Below, piece by piece: positions 44,786 through 56,044 of a stretch of 64,000 nucleotides of DNA (positions are counted from its first letter, which is position 1; each line of letters begins with the position of its first letter). The stretch is taken from assembly GCA_015680685.1 (NCBI GenBank), contig MNCI01026623.1:308977-372976 (forward strand), written 5' to 3'. Made by a program: the position numbers and the translations under genes. The notes beneath the pieces were generated by a model that saw only the letters and a program-made list of their open reading frames with translations, had not been told where the DNA came from and did no database searches. The DNA comes from Gnetum montanum. Lineage: Eukaryota; Streptophyta; Gnetopsida; Gnetales; Gnetaceae.

Positions 44786-46412
44786 TAAAACACCCCAAAA
44801 TTCAAAGACATCCTTGCTTCACCAGGTCTTTGCAATTCATGCAACATTACAGAAGTTTTTTAGGAGATGGATGCTTTGATTTTCAGACTATCTACTTCAG
44901 CAAGTTTTCTAAGTCAAGGGACTTTGTTATGCTATGCTACGCCATGTAGCGTAGCAAACTCTAGAAGGAGTTTGTAGAATCATAGTGCTACGCTATGGTG
45001 TGCTACGTAGCATAGCACAGTGTAGCAAAAGCTGGACAACCAGTCCCCTCGCCCGACTTCAAGTCCTTCGGCTATGTCTCCTTCTACCAAAAAATGGTGC
45101 ACTTGGCAAAATTAGGTCATGTTTACTATTATGCTATGCTAAGCTACAAGGTGCAACGAGGCATAGAAATTCTATGAAGGTGATAGAAGGCAACTCGAAG
45201 GGTGGGATCAAAAAGTTTTTAGGTTTCATAGTGCAAAAGAAACATTTTGCAGATGGACGACATTTTTTACGACTATGGCCAATTGCTATGCTATGATACG
45301 CTATGTAGCATATCATAGCGTAGCAAAAAATGTTACAAATAGTTAGCACATGCCAAAGGTTTCTAATGCATGTAGTAGGACACAATGCAAGTTTCTCACT
45401 TCAAACCGACTGCTACACTACGCTACACTGTGTAGCGCAGCACAATGTAACAAAATGTTATGCCATGCAAAACATGCTACGCTACAAAGCATGAAAAGAT
45501 ATGGTGAGCAGTTATGTGACATTAATGCACCTCACCTAATTGCATCATTTCTCTGATAGCATAATTATGACATGGTAGGCCCGTAATTATGATGTGGCAG
45601 GCCTACCCAACAGTCATGCAAGCACGTGCAATGTAGACAAGTCAGCATAGGCCCAAGGCATGTGGCATCCAAACCACATCTCTCGCATGCCCTTGGTCCT
45701 ATAAATACCCTAATGAGCGATGCTTAAACTCTCCTAGTTCATTTGGGCACTGGGACAAAAAATACTTTTTCACTTCTAGCACTTGGGCTCTCTTTTCATA
45801 GTTTCGATTCTGATTTTCTGAGCAGTCTAGTCAGCTAACGATTTTGTTGGCTGATGAGCAAGCAAGATAGCACTGTAACATTGAGCTTTGTAAGCTTCCT
45901 GTTTCGACATTATAAATAGTTAGCATTCTCAGTTGGCATTATGTTCTACTCTTTCCTACCACCTTGGTAGCACTTCGCATTATTAACGCCTGAGTCTACG
46001 TTCAAGCATACAGTCGTCTCACTCTATACGTCTTGGTTACCCTCAGGATCTCTGCACTTCCCAGAGCTATGCAATCGATTGTATCCATGTTAACAGAGTG
46101 AAGTTGTAGCTCTAAAGTGATGCATTTTCCTAACTTAATTTTACTTTGTCTCCTGCTTATTATTGCATTTTACACTATTTTCTGTCTCTTTTACATTTAA
46201 GCATTACTTTGCGCTAGTAGTATCATTTTCAAATCACACATTACAAAAGGTTATATAGACACTGACTAAGTCCTTGTTTGATCGACCAAACCATTCATGG
46301 AACCCCATTTCCATCCCATCCAGCATGGCCCTGTGGAAATGGGATCAAGACTGTCGTCGACCGATGACCTGTCGACGTTCTGTTTTAGCTATCAAATTTT
46401 TCACTCGCTACA
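44786..46412 (+). mobile_element. 5' LTR of element E1
   Basis: Starts TAAAACACCCCAAAATTC (first G mutated) and ends CACTCGCTACA. TATAAATA at 45700-45707. Palindromes of GCTACGC/GCTATGC type lie between 44925 and 45500. Inserted in D gag after TACAC (44781-44785), the expected target repeat. Confidence 0.8.
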
Positions 46413-46419
46413 GTCTCTA

Positions 46420-46438
46420 TGGAGCTATAAGGAGGACA
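46420..46438 (+). other. Primer binding site of E1 (tRNA-Asn-like, decayed)
   Basis: TGGAGCTATAAGGAGGACA matches the A/B site at most positions. Confidence 0.5.
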
Positions 46439-46869
46439 TTTTGGTGCCCTTTTCGCATGACATGGTAGTATTGTAAGCCTTCTACACCCTAATACACATT
46501 AGTGTAAACCTGACACCCATTTGTTTTTGTTTACATGTCGTGCGGTGCAGATCGGTCGCCTTAGCAGTTCCTTGGGAACCCTACAGGACATAAAGCATCT
46601 AGTTGCCATTTAACTTGCCTATCCTATGGTAGTCTTGCATGCGTTCTATATCCTATCACACACTAGCATAAATGTGACACCCTTTTGTGGTTGTTTATGC
46701 ATCGTGTGGTATAGGTTAGTTGCCTCAACGGCTCCTCGGGAGCCCTATAAGAGATAAAGACTCTTTTTGATTGCTTGCCAACTTTTTTGCTCTTCTCATT
46801 CACAAAACTATTTAGCTTTCTTGATTTCTTTGCTTTCTTCCATTTGAAAAACTATCTAGCTTAGTAACA
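46439..46869 (+). repeat. Leader of E1: two tandem hairpin units
   Basis: Hairpins at 46567-46579 (GTTCC/GGAAC) and 46730-46744 (GGCTCC/GGAGCC), each preceded by GACACCC...TTGTTTATGC-like sequence and followed by GA(C)ATAAAG. The two stems differ at paired positions. Confidence 0.75.
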
Positions 46870-49690
46870 ATGGCTTCCACAAGTACTGCTACTAACACCT
46901 TCAACGTGGAGGTTCCCATCATGGTTCAAGGCACCACTGGTGCCGAACAACTGTTAAACCCAATGTTGGAAACATGGCAATCCCTTAAGATCCAAAACCA
47001 GGGACCTGAGGGCTTGGAGCGCTATAACTTCCTCTATGCAAAGGTTCAGGAAAACCTGTCTTTGGATGTACATGAATTTGAGGAAAAATGTAGCTTCGAG
47101 TTCACTTACTGTGATGGGAAGGAGTTTGTTCTCACTCCCAGCACTTCCATTCCTTTGACATAGACAAACCAAAGGCTTCTAGACCAACTAATCTAGTTGT
47201 CTAGGATTAGGGAGTAGCACGACATAGTGTTCAACCAAGATGATGCCTTTCAAGATAGATAGGAGGAACTCGATTCCCAATCTGATGAGGGAGGTCAAAC
47301 CAACTTCATTCCTATCCCTCATACCCAGTCCTTCTAGGCCGACCCATTGTCTGCCACCGCTCCCTTTGTTATCACGCCTATGCTCTTGTAGCCTATAACT
47401 ACAACTGCAATGGGTAGCCATGTTACCTTCCTAGCATATCAATGCCATTATTCCTCTATTTCATTTGTAGAAACTATGCCTTCACAAACTATTGATCAAT
47501 CCATTCCCATAGCGCATCACACACCAATCACGACTACCCTGCTACATGTTCACACTGTACCTACTTCATAGTCGTACGTAACTTATATTTCAATTCCCAC
47601 ATTCACATCTATTCCACCCACTGCAGCAAGCCTGGGCCCATCCATGTGGTGGACCCCATTCACTTATTCACCTATTCCACAACCTTTGTAGATGTCTCAC
47701 TATGTTCACCCTTGGACCTACCAAACCCTGCAAATGGTACAACCTAACACATGGCTATGGTCTATTTTGCTAATGACACAAGCAATATATTTGGTAGCTC
47801 AAAATGTGGTTGCTTCTCCAACAACACCACCTGCCAGGTGGTGGACAGTGCAAGCATCACCTTTCGTGGGGGCTACCCCAAAGGTACCGTCGATGGGTCA
47901 CACCGCCACCTCCACCATTCCGCAGGTGGGGGCTGCCTTGGTAGTTCCCCAACCACCTACACCATCGCAGGGTTTGGATCAAGCATTCCAGCTTATCCAA
48001 ATACTCATTGAAGAAATCAAATGCCTCAAGGCTATCGGGTCTGACATGGTACAAGTCATGGAATTTTACTAGGATGACCCCATCAGCCCTGCAATCCCTG
48101 CTCTGACGTTACTCCCAGGGATGTCTCTCCCACACTTCACTAAGTATGATGGGGAGGGGGATCCCAACACACATCTAGTTACCTTTAGGTCTTAGTCTCC
48201 TCTGTTGCAACAATGGCCACACATGATTATTTGTGTCTTTTCCATGTTCCTAGCTAGGAGAGCCTTGGATTGGTACCATGCACTACTGCGCTCATCCATT
48301 TCAAATCTAGAAGAGCTTCTAACCTAGTTCGTGATGCGTTTCAAGTACAAATTGAAGCTAGAAATCACATTGAACCAATTGATGAGCGTAAAGTAGGAGC
48401 CTCTGGAATCGGTCTGGAAGTTCATCTAGCATTGGAGCACGATCCTTAATGAAATCCGCGAGCCCATCATGGAGGCCCACTTGCTAGCTATCTTTAACAA
48501 TGTAGTGAATAACTTTATCAAGTCTAAACTATACTACCTTGTCCCTCGCACTCTTAGTCAAGCCTTTGCATAGACTATGAAAACACAAGATGCGGCCAAG
48601 ACGAGCAAAGATCCAACCTACATTGCCTACAAAAACACCTTCACAAAGAAGGACAAGGCTAAGGCTCAAAGAACCATAGTGGCCATTGTGGTAACTGAGG
48701 CCAAGCCCAGACCTAGTAACAACAGTAACAAGGGCAACAAGAAACCAGTTGTACCTATAGCTAACCCCATGCCCAAGCAGGGCAACATGTCGCAACCTCC
48801 AATTCCCGCACCTAAGACATTTGCGTAACCCGAACCGCACTTTGACCATAAAGATCACTCAAAGTACACCCCACTGCCTCTCAAGCCTTTGGAACTTCTA
48901 AAGCAACTACTGGCAATGGGGGACATTCAACATAAGAAGATGTTAGAAGAAGCAAGTAGGAGACATTAATGCTACTGCAAGCTCCTTAGCCCTTGGCCTT
49001 GCCCAATGAGCCCCTAGTTCCTAACAGTTTCCGACTAGACAGGTTTTATGACTACGACCAATAGTGTGGCCACAACATGGATTACTATCTGGCATTGTAG
49101 GATGACATCTAGAGGTTGATCAACCAGGGAAAACTGGTGTTGGATGAAAGCAACCTAGTACATCCTGAAAACCAATCTATGCATGTCTACAAAAACCCCC
49201 TCAATGCCAACAATGCTAGTTATATCATCAACACCATCCACATTGACAATGATCCTAGGTCATCCCAGCAGCCATTCATGGTCTATGTGCCTCAATGTAG
49301 TGCACCAACACCACGTGCGGCTAATCAAATCTTTCAACAATCGTTCATCCTAAGAGTCCCTCCATGGGCGTCCATCTCTGCGTCACCTATTAGTGAAACT
49401 GTGCTACTTCGCCCATTAACATCGTTAGCTCCTTTCATCATTAGGGGGCCGACTCCTTCGACAGCCCCCACCCTGCATAAGATAACTAAGAGGTGTGTTT
49501 CACAGGTGAGGCATCGAAGGGGAATACCACCCATGGCATTCCCAAGCCTACATCTTTGGCCCCTACTTCTGCACCCTCGTCACCAAAGATGAACATCGCT
49601 ATAACAGCACAACCCACGCCGCCCTGCCAAAAAGGGTCTAAACCTAGATCTAAAGTTTCCCCTCAGGAAATTCATCTTTAGGGAAAAATT
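46870..49690 (+). pseudogene. gag: Gag of element E1
   Basis: Starts MASTSTATNTFNVEVPIMVQG at the ATG 46870. The N-terminal module RYNFLYAKVQENLSLD is intact to 47163, where a stop occurs. A proline-rich linker (47692-48072) ends KCLKAIGSDMVQVMEFY. The capsid region (48073-48560) keeps HFTKYDGEGDPN and LDWYH-like words but with many stops. The frame 48577-48828 is the lysine-rich tail after capsid. 49116-49592 carries the PFMVYVP and FILRVPPWAS repeats. Several stops show it cannot give a full protein. Confidence 0.7.
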
Positions 49691-49789
49691 GAAGAGGAGG
49701 AAAGTGCCAAACAGGGGGGTGGCCAAGACCTTTTGGATTCCCTCACTCAGGTCAAGTAGGATCTAAAATAGAAAAACACTACACTGAGC

Positions 49790-50640
49790 CTATACGACTT
49801 GATCATGATATTGGTCCCCCACCATGAGGCTCTGATCCACATGTTGACACCGATTTTGGTCAACAAAGTCATGCCAAAAGAAGAGGAATTGATCCACTTG
49901 ATCATGCTTCCCTCTAAAACCATAGAGCCTGAGCCATCCCAATTGACTTTCAGCGACGATGCCATTAGAGAAGATCCTAAGAGGGGTCAAGTGACCACAA
50001 CACACCTTTTCATCATAATTTGGGTTGGCCAACACCAGATCCAAAGGATACACATTGATGATGGGGTTGCCACGAATGTCATCCCCTTAACAAGCTAGGC
50101 TTGGTTGACCAGATCAAACCCACAATGATGTCGTACCTAAGGTCATTCAAAGGGGCACGCCTCCTGGTGAAAGGCACAGTCTACATAGACTTCATAGTAG
50201 GGACTAGTTCCCCAAAAGTGCAACATTCATTATGGTTGAGGAAATGCCCAGGTTTAACCTAATCTTGGGGAGATCATGGTTACCACAACTTAGGATTTTC
50301 TCCTCACCCATACATTAAGAAATATACCTACCATATGTGGGCAGGGAGGTGGTGATCCATTATGATGAAGTAGCAACACAAGCTATCAGTAACGTAGATA
50401 TGAAGCAAGGTTCAGAGGTCGTAACCTCTGAGAATGAAACACCTGCTTATGCACACGTTAATCATCCAACAAGAGAATCAGATCAGCAAGCCAGTTATCA
50501 AAATGAAAGTGCATGGGTTGAGTTACCCTTCCAAGTGAGGGACAATGATGCGAACGAGGGCCTTGGTAAAACACCTTGGCCTTACATTCTGCTCAACCCA
50601 CGATGGGTCAAGAAGCAGCTACTCATAGCGTAAGAACCCC
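49790..50640 (+). pseudogene. pro: Aspartic protease region of E1
   Basis: Pieces 49799-50098 and 50337-50633 with the segment between them form the protease region. IQRIHIDDGVATNVI holds the D-D-G active site; FNLILGRSWL-like sequence is near 50250-50280; HPYVG/IHYDEVATQ follows. The ending PYILLNPRWVKKQL aligns with F (59820-59865), the point where C inserted. A frameshift lies around 50095. Confidence 0.7.
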
Positions 50641-50689
50641 ACTACTTCCTGCCCAGTTGCCATCCCTTGTACGTTCATCAATTTTCTCT

Positions 50690-50995
50690 TTGTTAACATA
50701 CGATCCTTTTGGTATGCTACGCTATGGCCTGAAATGGCCTAAAACTATGCTACACTATGGCCCAAAATGGCCTAAAACTAGCAATGGCCCGAAATGGCCT
50801 AAAACTATGTTACACAATGGTCCAAAATGACCTAAAACTACTAATGGCCCGAAATGGCCTAAAACTATGCTATGCTATGGCCCAAAATAGCCTAAAACTA
50901 GCAGGAGTCACCAGTTAGCTGTTGTTCAAGTTGTTAACATATCATTTCTTTGGCATGTTATGCAAAGGCCTGAAATGGCCTAAAACTAGCACATG
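50690..50995 (+). repeat. GGCC-type AGTTTA tract (proximal) of E1
   Basis: At least six units on the plus strand read GGCC(C/T)(G/A)AAATGGCC followed by TAAAACTA, at about 50722-50760, 50762-50782, 50789, 50822, 50849, 50881 and 50970. In sense orientation this equals the minus-strand units of A and B, so the tract keeps its orientation to gag. Confidence 0.85.
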
Positions 50996-51373
50996 AAAAA
51001 ATGAACATGTATACAATGTACAAGGTAGCATAGAACCAATTTATGTTTCACAAAAGCCTCTTTGATTTATTCAAAATTATTTTCTTTTAAACAATGTTTG
51101 CAAAATTTGTCACACCAAAATTCAAAATTCCAAAAAAATATCGCATGCTATCATGGGTTGTCTCTATTCGCATCATCTTTGCCTTTTGTTTTTGCATCAT
51201 TTCCTTTTGCATCACCTTCCCCTATGTTGTCCTCTACTGATTCTTCATTCCTTCCCTCTACAAGCCCTGCACCCTCATCTAGGGCCTACATCATAGGGGT
51301 GAAGCAGTCAGATAGGGAAAAAAATGCAAACTACAATAGAGCATAAGCATTAACACGGTAGAAAGCAACTAAC

Positions 51374-52765
51374 CTGAGAAGGGCCTGCGTCTGTCTCAAA
51401 GGGTATCCAGTCTAAACTAAGCTTGAGGAGATGCCAAACCTCCTCTACCATGATGTCCACCCAACTTCTGTTTCTTGGTTCAACGTTCATAGCAATTCTC
51501 TCCCTTTTGGTAGTTTTCCACCTTGGTAGTCCCGAGGAAAAGGAGACGGTTGCAGTCTCTCTTGTGGGAAGGTCCACTTTCAAGTCAGGAGATTCTATAA
51601 CCTTTACCTACTCCTTGAACTTAGCATATGCCTTAGAAGCATCAATGGCATTTACAAATGCTTCATATGTAAACGACTCCATAGTAGCGTCCCTGTATAG
51701 TTTACAATGGATGGAATTTTCCCATTTATATATGTGTTTGTGGTTTCTTTGGGACTGCCCCCATTCGTAAACCAAGCCAAACACCTTAACCATATGGGGC
51801 GTTGACTAGGTCCTTCTCCCTAACTACTCATGATTTCCTCATCAGTCAAAAACCTTAGAATGCCCCAACTTGACATAGGAAAAATGTCTTCTGTTATGTC
51901 GGCTACCTCTTCCTCCTCTAGAGATGACCAAACGATCACATTGAAGTGGTCGAGGAGAAATTGTAAAAAGTCCTATGCCCCTTTCCTGAACCAGAACCCT
52001 TGCTCTCCCACACGTATTTGGGAAGGAGCAGCATTGGCCACAAGTTTTCTCACATGACACAGGACCCCTCTCATTTCTAAAATAATCAGGATTGGCCTTA
52101 GCCCCATCCTGCACAACACAACTAGCAAGTATTAGCATCATGTCTAAGTGCAATACACATGCAACGTAGCAACACCTAGCAGTTCATGCATATAGCATAA
52201 CATAACCCTCTTCCTACACATAGCATAGCAAGAACATGAAAGTGCTAGCGTAGCAAAAATAGCCTTGTGTAGCAATAGAGCAATTAACCCTAACAGGGTG
52301 ATTAACAATACGCCCTGACAGAACACGTGTCACAAACCCTCCTCTAGGTCCTATGTCACGCCATTTAAAAACCAAGTAACTTAAACTACCCAAACCCCCA
52401 TGGTTATGACAACTACGACGGTGGTGGTTTAAGCCACCTTACATGCAACGATGGCGTAATGTTCATGCACTCACCATGGTCAAAATGACAATAGTGGTGA
52501 TGCAAAAGCCAAAACAACGCGATGATAGAAAACACAGGTGGCTAAAACTAGGATGCAAAATGAAAGTAGAGAACAAACAAAGACAAAAAATGATAAAAGA
52601 ATCATGGAAAAATAGAGAAAGCATAGTAACCTACTGGGTCAATGGCATGTCCTTCCATGCCACGATGCATGCTTGTGTCATGTGCCCTAGGGTTTGCTTC
52701 ACCTCCTTGACCTTTGCAAGTGCCAAATGCATGCATCCCTTCTTCAGAGCCATCATCCTGCTCAT
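51374..52765 (-). pseudogene. Antisense spliced gene in E1 with FCP1/NIF-like domain (homolog of the one in A)
   Basis: On the strand opposite to gag-pol. Exon 1 (52765-52635) encodes MSRMMALKKGCMHLALAKV to IVAWKDMPLTQ. Intron 1 is 52634-52109 (GTAGGT to TGTGCAG). Exon 2 (52108-51820) encodes PILIILEMRGVL, then EQGFWFRKGA, one TAG (51975-51973), then DFLQFLLDHFNVIVWSS and ITEDIFPMSSWGILRFLTDEE. This aligns with exon 2 of A and resembles plant FCP1/NIF-type proteins in order and spacing, but the catalytic aspartates are absent (LEMRG). The frame 51793-51374 (LVYEWGQSQRNHKHIYKWEN and onward) has one TAG and ends at a good donor CTCAG/GTTAG. 51373-50996 has no further clear exon. Confidence 0.55.
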
Positions 52766-53084
52766 AGATTTCTTTTCCTCGTTGTTGTGTGGAAAACCGC
52801 CTTACTTGCTATTAGCACAATCGCTCTGAAATCGCCTTGTGCTCCGAATATGGGCTCTACACTCTTACGGTGAGAATGACAAGCTTACCAAGGTTTAATC
52901 CCTATTTATGGCTGTAATGGTAAAAAGGGAAAACTTGATGCTCTCTTTCTTCATTTAATTTGGAGTGCACCGTATAGCGTAGCATGCTTATCATGACATC
53001 ATAGCATTGTTAGCATTAGAACCTTGACACGCTCCAAGCTAACTACTTACTTTCCTGAAAAATGGAAAAAGCATATTTTCGATT

Positions 53085-53350
53085 ATCCTAGTCCAAAAAG
53101 ACCTTAAACTAGCAATTGTAGCATAGTTGTGCTCTTATCTATCTGAAAAGACCTTAAACTAGCAAACACTAGCCTAGTTCCAACTTCCGTGGTCTGAAAA
53201 GACCTTAAACTAGCATGTTTCGATCTGTTATACGTTTGCAGTCTGCAATGATGCTAAAGTAGTAGCATCACATTTTCGCATCAATAGTTTTACATTTCCT
53301 ATTTTAGTAACTTAACATCTCCATTCCATAATGGTCTACCATGAATTTAA
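53085..53350 (+). repeat. AGTTTA tract (distal) of E1
   Basis: Units AAAAGACCTTAAACTAGC at about 53096, 53146 and 53198, plus a degenerate one near 53330 (GGTCTACCATGAATTTAAACTAG). This tract lies between the antisense gene and the start of pol, matching 360-472 in A. Confidence 0.7.
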
Positions 53351-53490
53351 ACTAGAAATATTTCAATCACTACATCATACTTCACTAGTTACATCTCGTC
53401 ATTGCTTTGCAAGTTTTTGTTGTACACAATTGCTACCAATAGGTGCCTCTTAACCGGGCTTTTGTCTCATTTTGACAAGTTAAGCAAAAA

Positions 53491-53714
53491 ATGGAAATCC
53501 ATTATGATCTCTTCACACCTTTAGCCCTAGTAGGTCCACATGGAAAGCTCACGAGACAGTTGAACCCAGACCTGATCAACTGTGAGTCAACAACACCTAG
53601 CACCATAGCATCCTTAGAAGCATCCCCAGACTGGCCCGAGCATCTGGTTCGAACCCTAGATTTAGAGGCCAGGGATGTAACTAAGGATCCTCTAGTTGAG
53701 ACGCCTGTGACCAC
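53491..53714 (+). CDS. Start of pol of E1, cut by element F
   Basis: The frame starts MEIHYDLFTPLALVGPHGKLTR and continues to ARDVTKDPLVETPVTTE, where the LTR of F begins at 53715. Its match to the minus-strand frame at 1-299 gives it coding support. The predicted next segment is RT, outside this copy because of the insertion. The last five bases before the LTR are ACCAC. Confidence 0.5.
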
Positions 53715-55319
53715 TGAAACACCCCAAAACATTTGAAGTCATTCTCGCTTCACCAGGCCTTACAATTTGCATAGCACCATGATATTTCTTCGGGAGAAAT
53801 TTCTGAATTCAGGCTAGCCAATTCGAAAAATTTTCTACTTTAGGTATAAACAGGCTCTACAATTCATCCTACATATCCACCTAAGTAGTCTACCCAGATG
53901 AAAACCTTCTTAGGAATGGTGCATAAAGCTGAAAACAGCACTCAGGATGCATGAAATAGTTCGGCAAGTTCTCTAAGTCACGAAGTGTTCTACTTTATGG
54001 TACGCCCTACTATGTAGCGTAGCAAGCTTCAGAAAATGATTGTAAGATGAAGTGCCACGCTAGGCTACGTTACGTAGCATAGTGTAGCATGGCAACAACT
54101 CTATGACCAATTCCTTCGCTCAACTTCAAGTCCTTCAACAATGTCCCTTTTCATTAGGAAGGGGAAGACCATGTCTGATGCTATGCTACATTAAGCTACA
54201 TAACGCAGCGAGGTGTAGCAATCCTATGGAAGAGACAGAAGGAAGCCCAAAGGAAATAATTAGCAAGTTTTCAAGTCTTGCAACATAGGAAGAAAAGTTT
54301 GCAAATTGGAAATTTTTTTGCAACTAAGGCCAGTCACTATGCTATGTAGCATAGCATAGCATAGAAAGCATGCAACACACATGTAGTGGAATGCATGAAA
54401 AGGTGCTACGCTATGCTAAGCATGCTACGCTACAAAACATAGCAAGGAATGCAGGTGGTTGTACGACATCAATACACATCACCTAATTAGATCATTGGCA
54501 CACGTCTCTAGACACTGATGATGCAATTACGATGTGGTAGGCTCACAGTTACTGCATGGTAGGCTCGCATTACAATAGTCATGCAAGTCCAACGGTCATG
54601 CATGGAACGTGTAGCATAAGCAAGTCAATGTGGACCCAAGGCACATGGCATCCAAACCATCCCTTTAGCATGCCCTTGGTCCTATAAATACCCCAATGAG
54701 TAGCATTCAAAGGGTTTGAATTTTTCCTGATTCTTCAATCTTTCCTCTCTTTGGAACTAAAGTTCTCTTCTTGGTACATTGTAACATCAAGAATTGTAAG
54801 CTTTCTATTTGACACTACAAATAGTTAGCATTTTTAGTTGGCATTTTATTCCATCCCCCTTCTACCACCTTGGTAGAATCCTCTCATTGTTACCACCTAA
54901 GTTCACACCCAAGCGCACAACCTATTTTTCTCTACACGTCCTGGTTACTCTCGAGATCTCTGTTCTTTGCCATGCTATGGAATCGAATGTATCCACCTTG
55001 ATAGTGCAAACTTATACCTTCAAAGTGGTGCATTTTTCTAACTACATTTTACTTTGTTTCCTGCTTATTGTTGTGTTTTGCACTATTTTTTGCTTTATTT
55101 ACTTTCAAGCATTACTTCATATTTTCATTCCGGTTTTCAAAACTATATGTTGCAAAAGGCTATATAGACATTGATTAATTTCATGTATGATCATCTAGAA
55201 CATTTAGGGTGCCCTGTATCTACTCATACCCAGCATGGCCCTCCCACAGATACAAGGTCGAAACTGTCGCACTCGCAGACCCCTTGGTGTTTTCCAGCTT
55301 CCGATGTTTTCTGTTACTA
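53715..55319 (+). mobile_element. 5' LTR of element F
   Basis: Starts TGAAACACCCCAAAACATTTG and ends TTCTGTTACTA. TATAAATA at 54683-54690. Palindromes of GCTACGT/TATGTAGC type at 53995-54450. Homologous to the LTRs of D and E1. Confidence 0.8.
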
Positions 55320-55327
55320 TAGATTTT

Positions 55328-55346
55328 TGGAGCTAGAAGGAGGGCC
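55328..55346 (+). other. Primer binding site of F (tRNA-Asn-like)
   Basis: TGGAGCTAGAAGGAGGGCC, one base different from the A/B site. Confidence 0.7.
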
Positions 55347-56044
55347 TTTTGGTGCCTTTTCCACATGTCATGGTAGTTCTGTGAGCCTTTTGCATTCTGA
55401 TATGCATATGCATAAATTTGACACCCTTTTGCAGTTGTTTGTGCTTTGTGCGGTGTAGATTGGTCACCTCAATAGTTGCTCGGGAGCCCTATAGAACACA
55501 AGGCCTGAAATCGCTAGCTAACTAGCCTATCTTATGGTAGTATTACATGCGTTCTATACCCCATCTCGCGTGGTAGAGATTAGTCACTTTGATGGTCCCT
55601 CGAGGACCCTACGAGACACGAAGCCTTCTTGATCGCTAGTTAGTTTGCCTGTCCTATGGTAGTCTTGCATGCACCCTATACCCTATCGCACACTAGCATA
55701 AACACAACAACCTCTTGTGGTTGTTTATGCTTTGTGTGGTATAGGTTGGTTTCTTCAATGGTTCCTCTAGGACCTTGTGAGACATAAAGCCTTCTTGATT
55801 TCCAATTAACTAAACTTTTCTTACGGAAGTCTTGCACGTGCTCTACATCCTATCATGCACTAGCGTAAATGTGACACCCTCTTGCAGTTGTTTATGCTTT
55901 ATGTGGTGTAGATCAATCACCTCAATAGTTCTTCAAGAATCTGGCAAGACGTAGAGCCTTCTTTTGGCTATTTTCTATTTTCTTGTTCTTTCGCACTCTT
56001 TTGCATAATGTTTTGCACTTTTTTGCATAACTACTTTCTTAAAA
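55347..56044 (+). repeat. Leader of F: four tandem hairpin units
   Basis: Units of about 130-165 bp with hairpins near 55470 (weak), 55594-55608 (GGTCC/GGACC), 55760-55774 (GGTTCC/GGACC with a G-U pair) and 55926-55941 (AGTTCTT/AAGAATCT). Each is followed by GACA(T/C)(A/G)AAGCCTTCTTGAT or a close form. D and E1 have two units. Confidence 0.75.
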
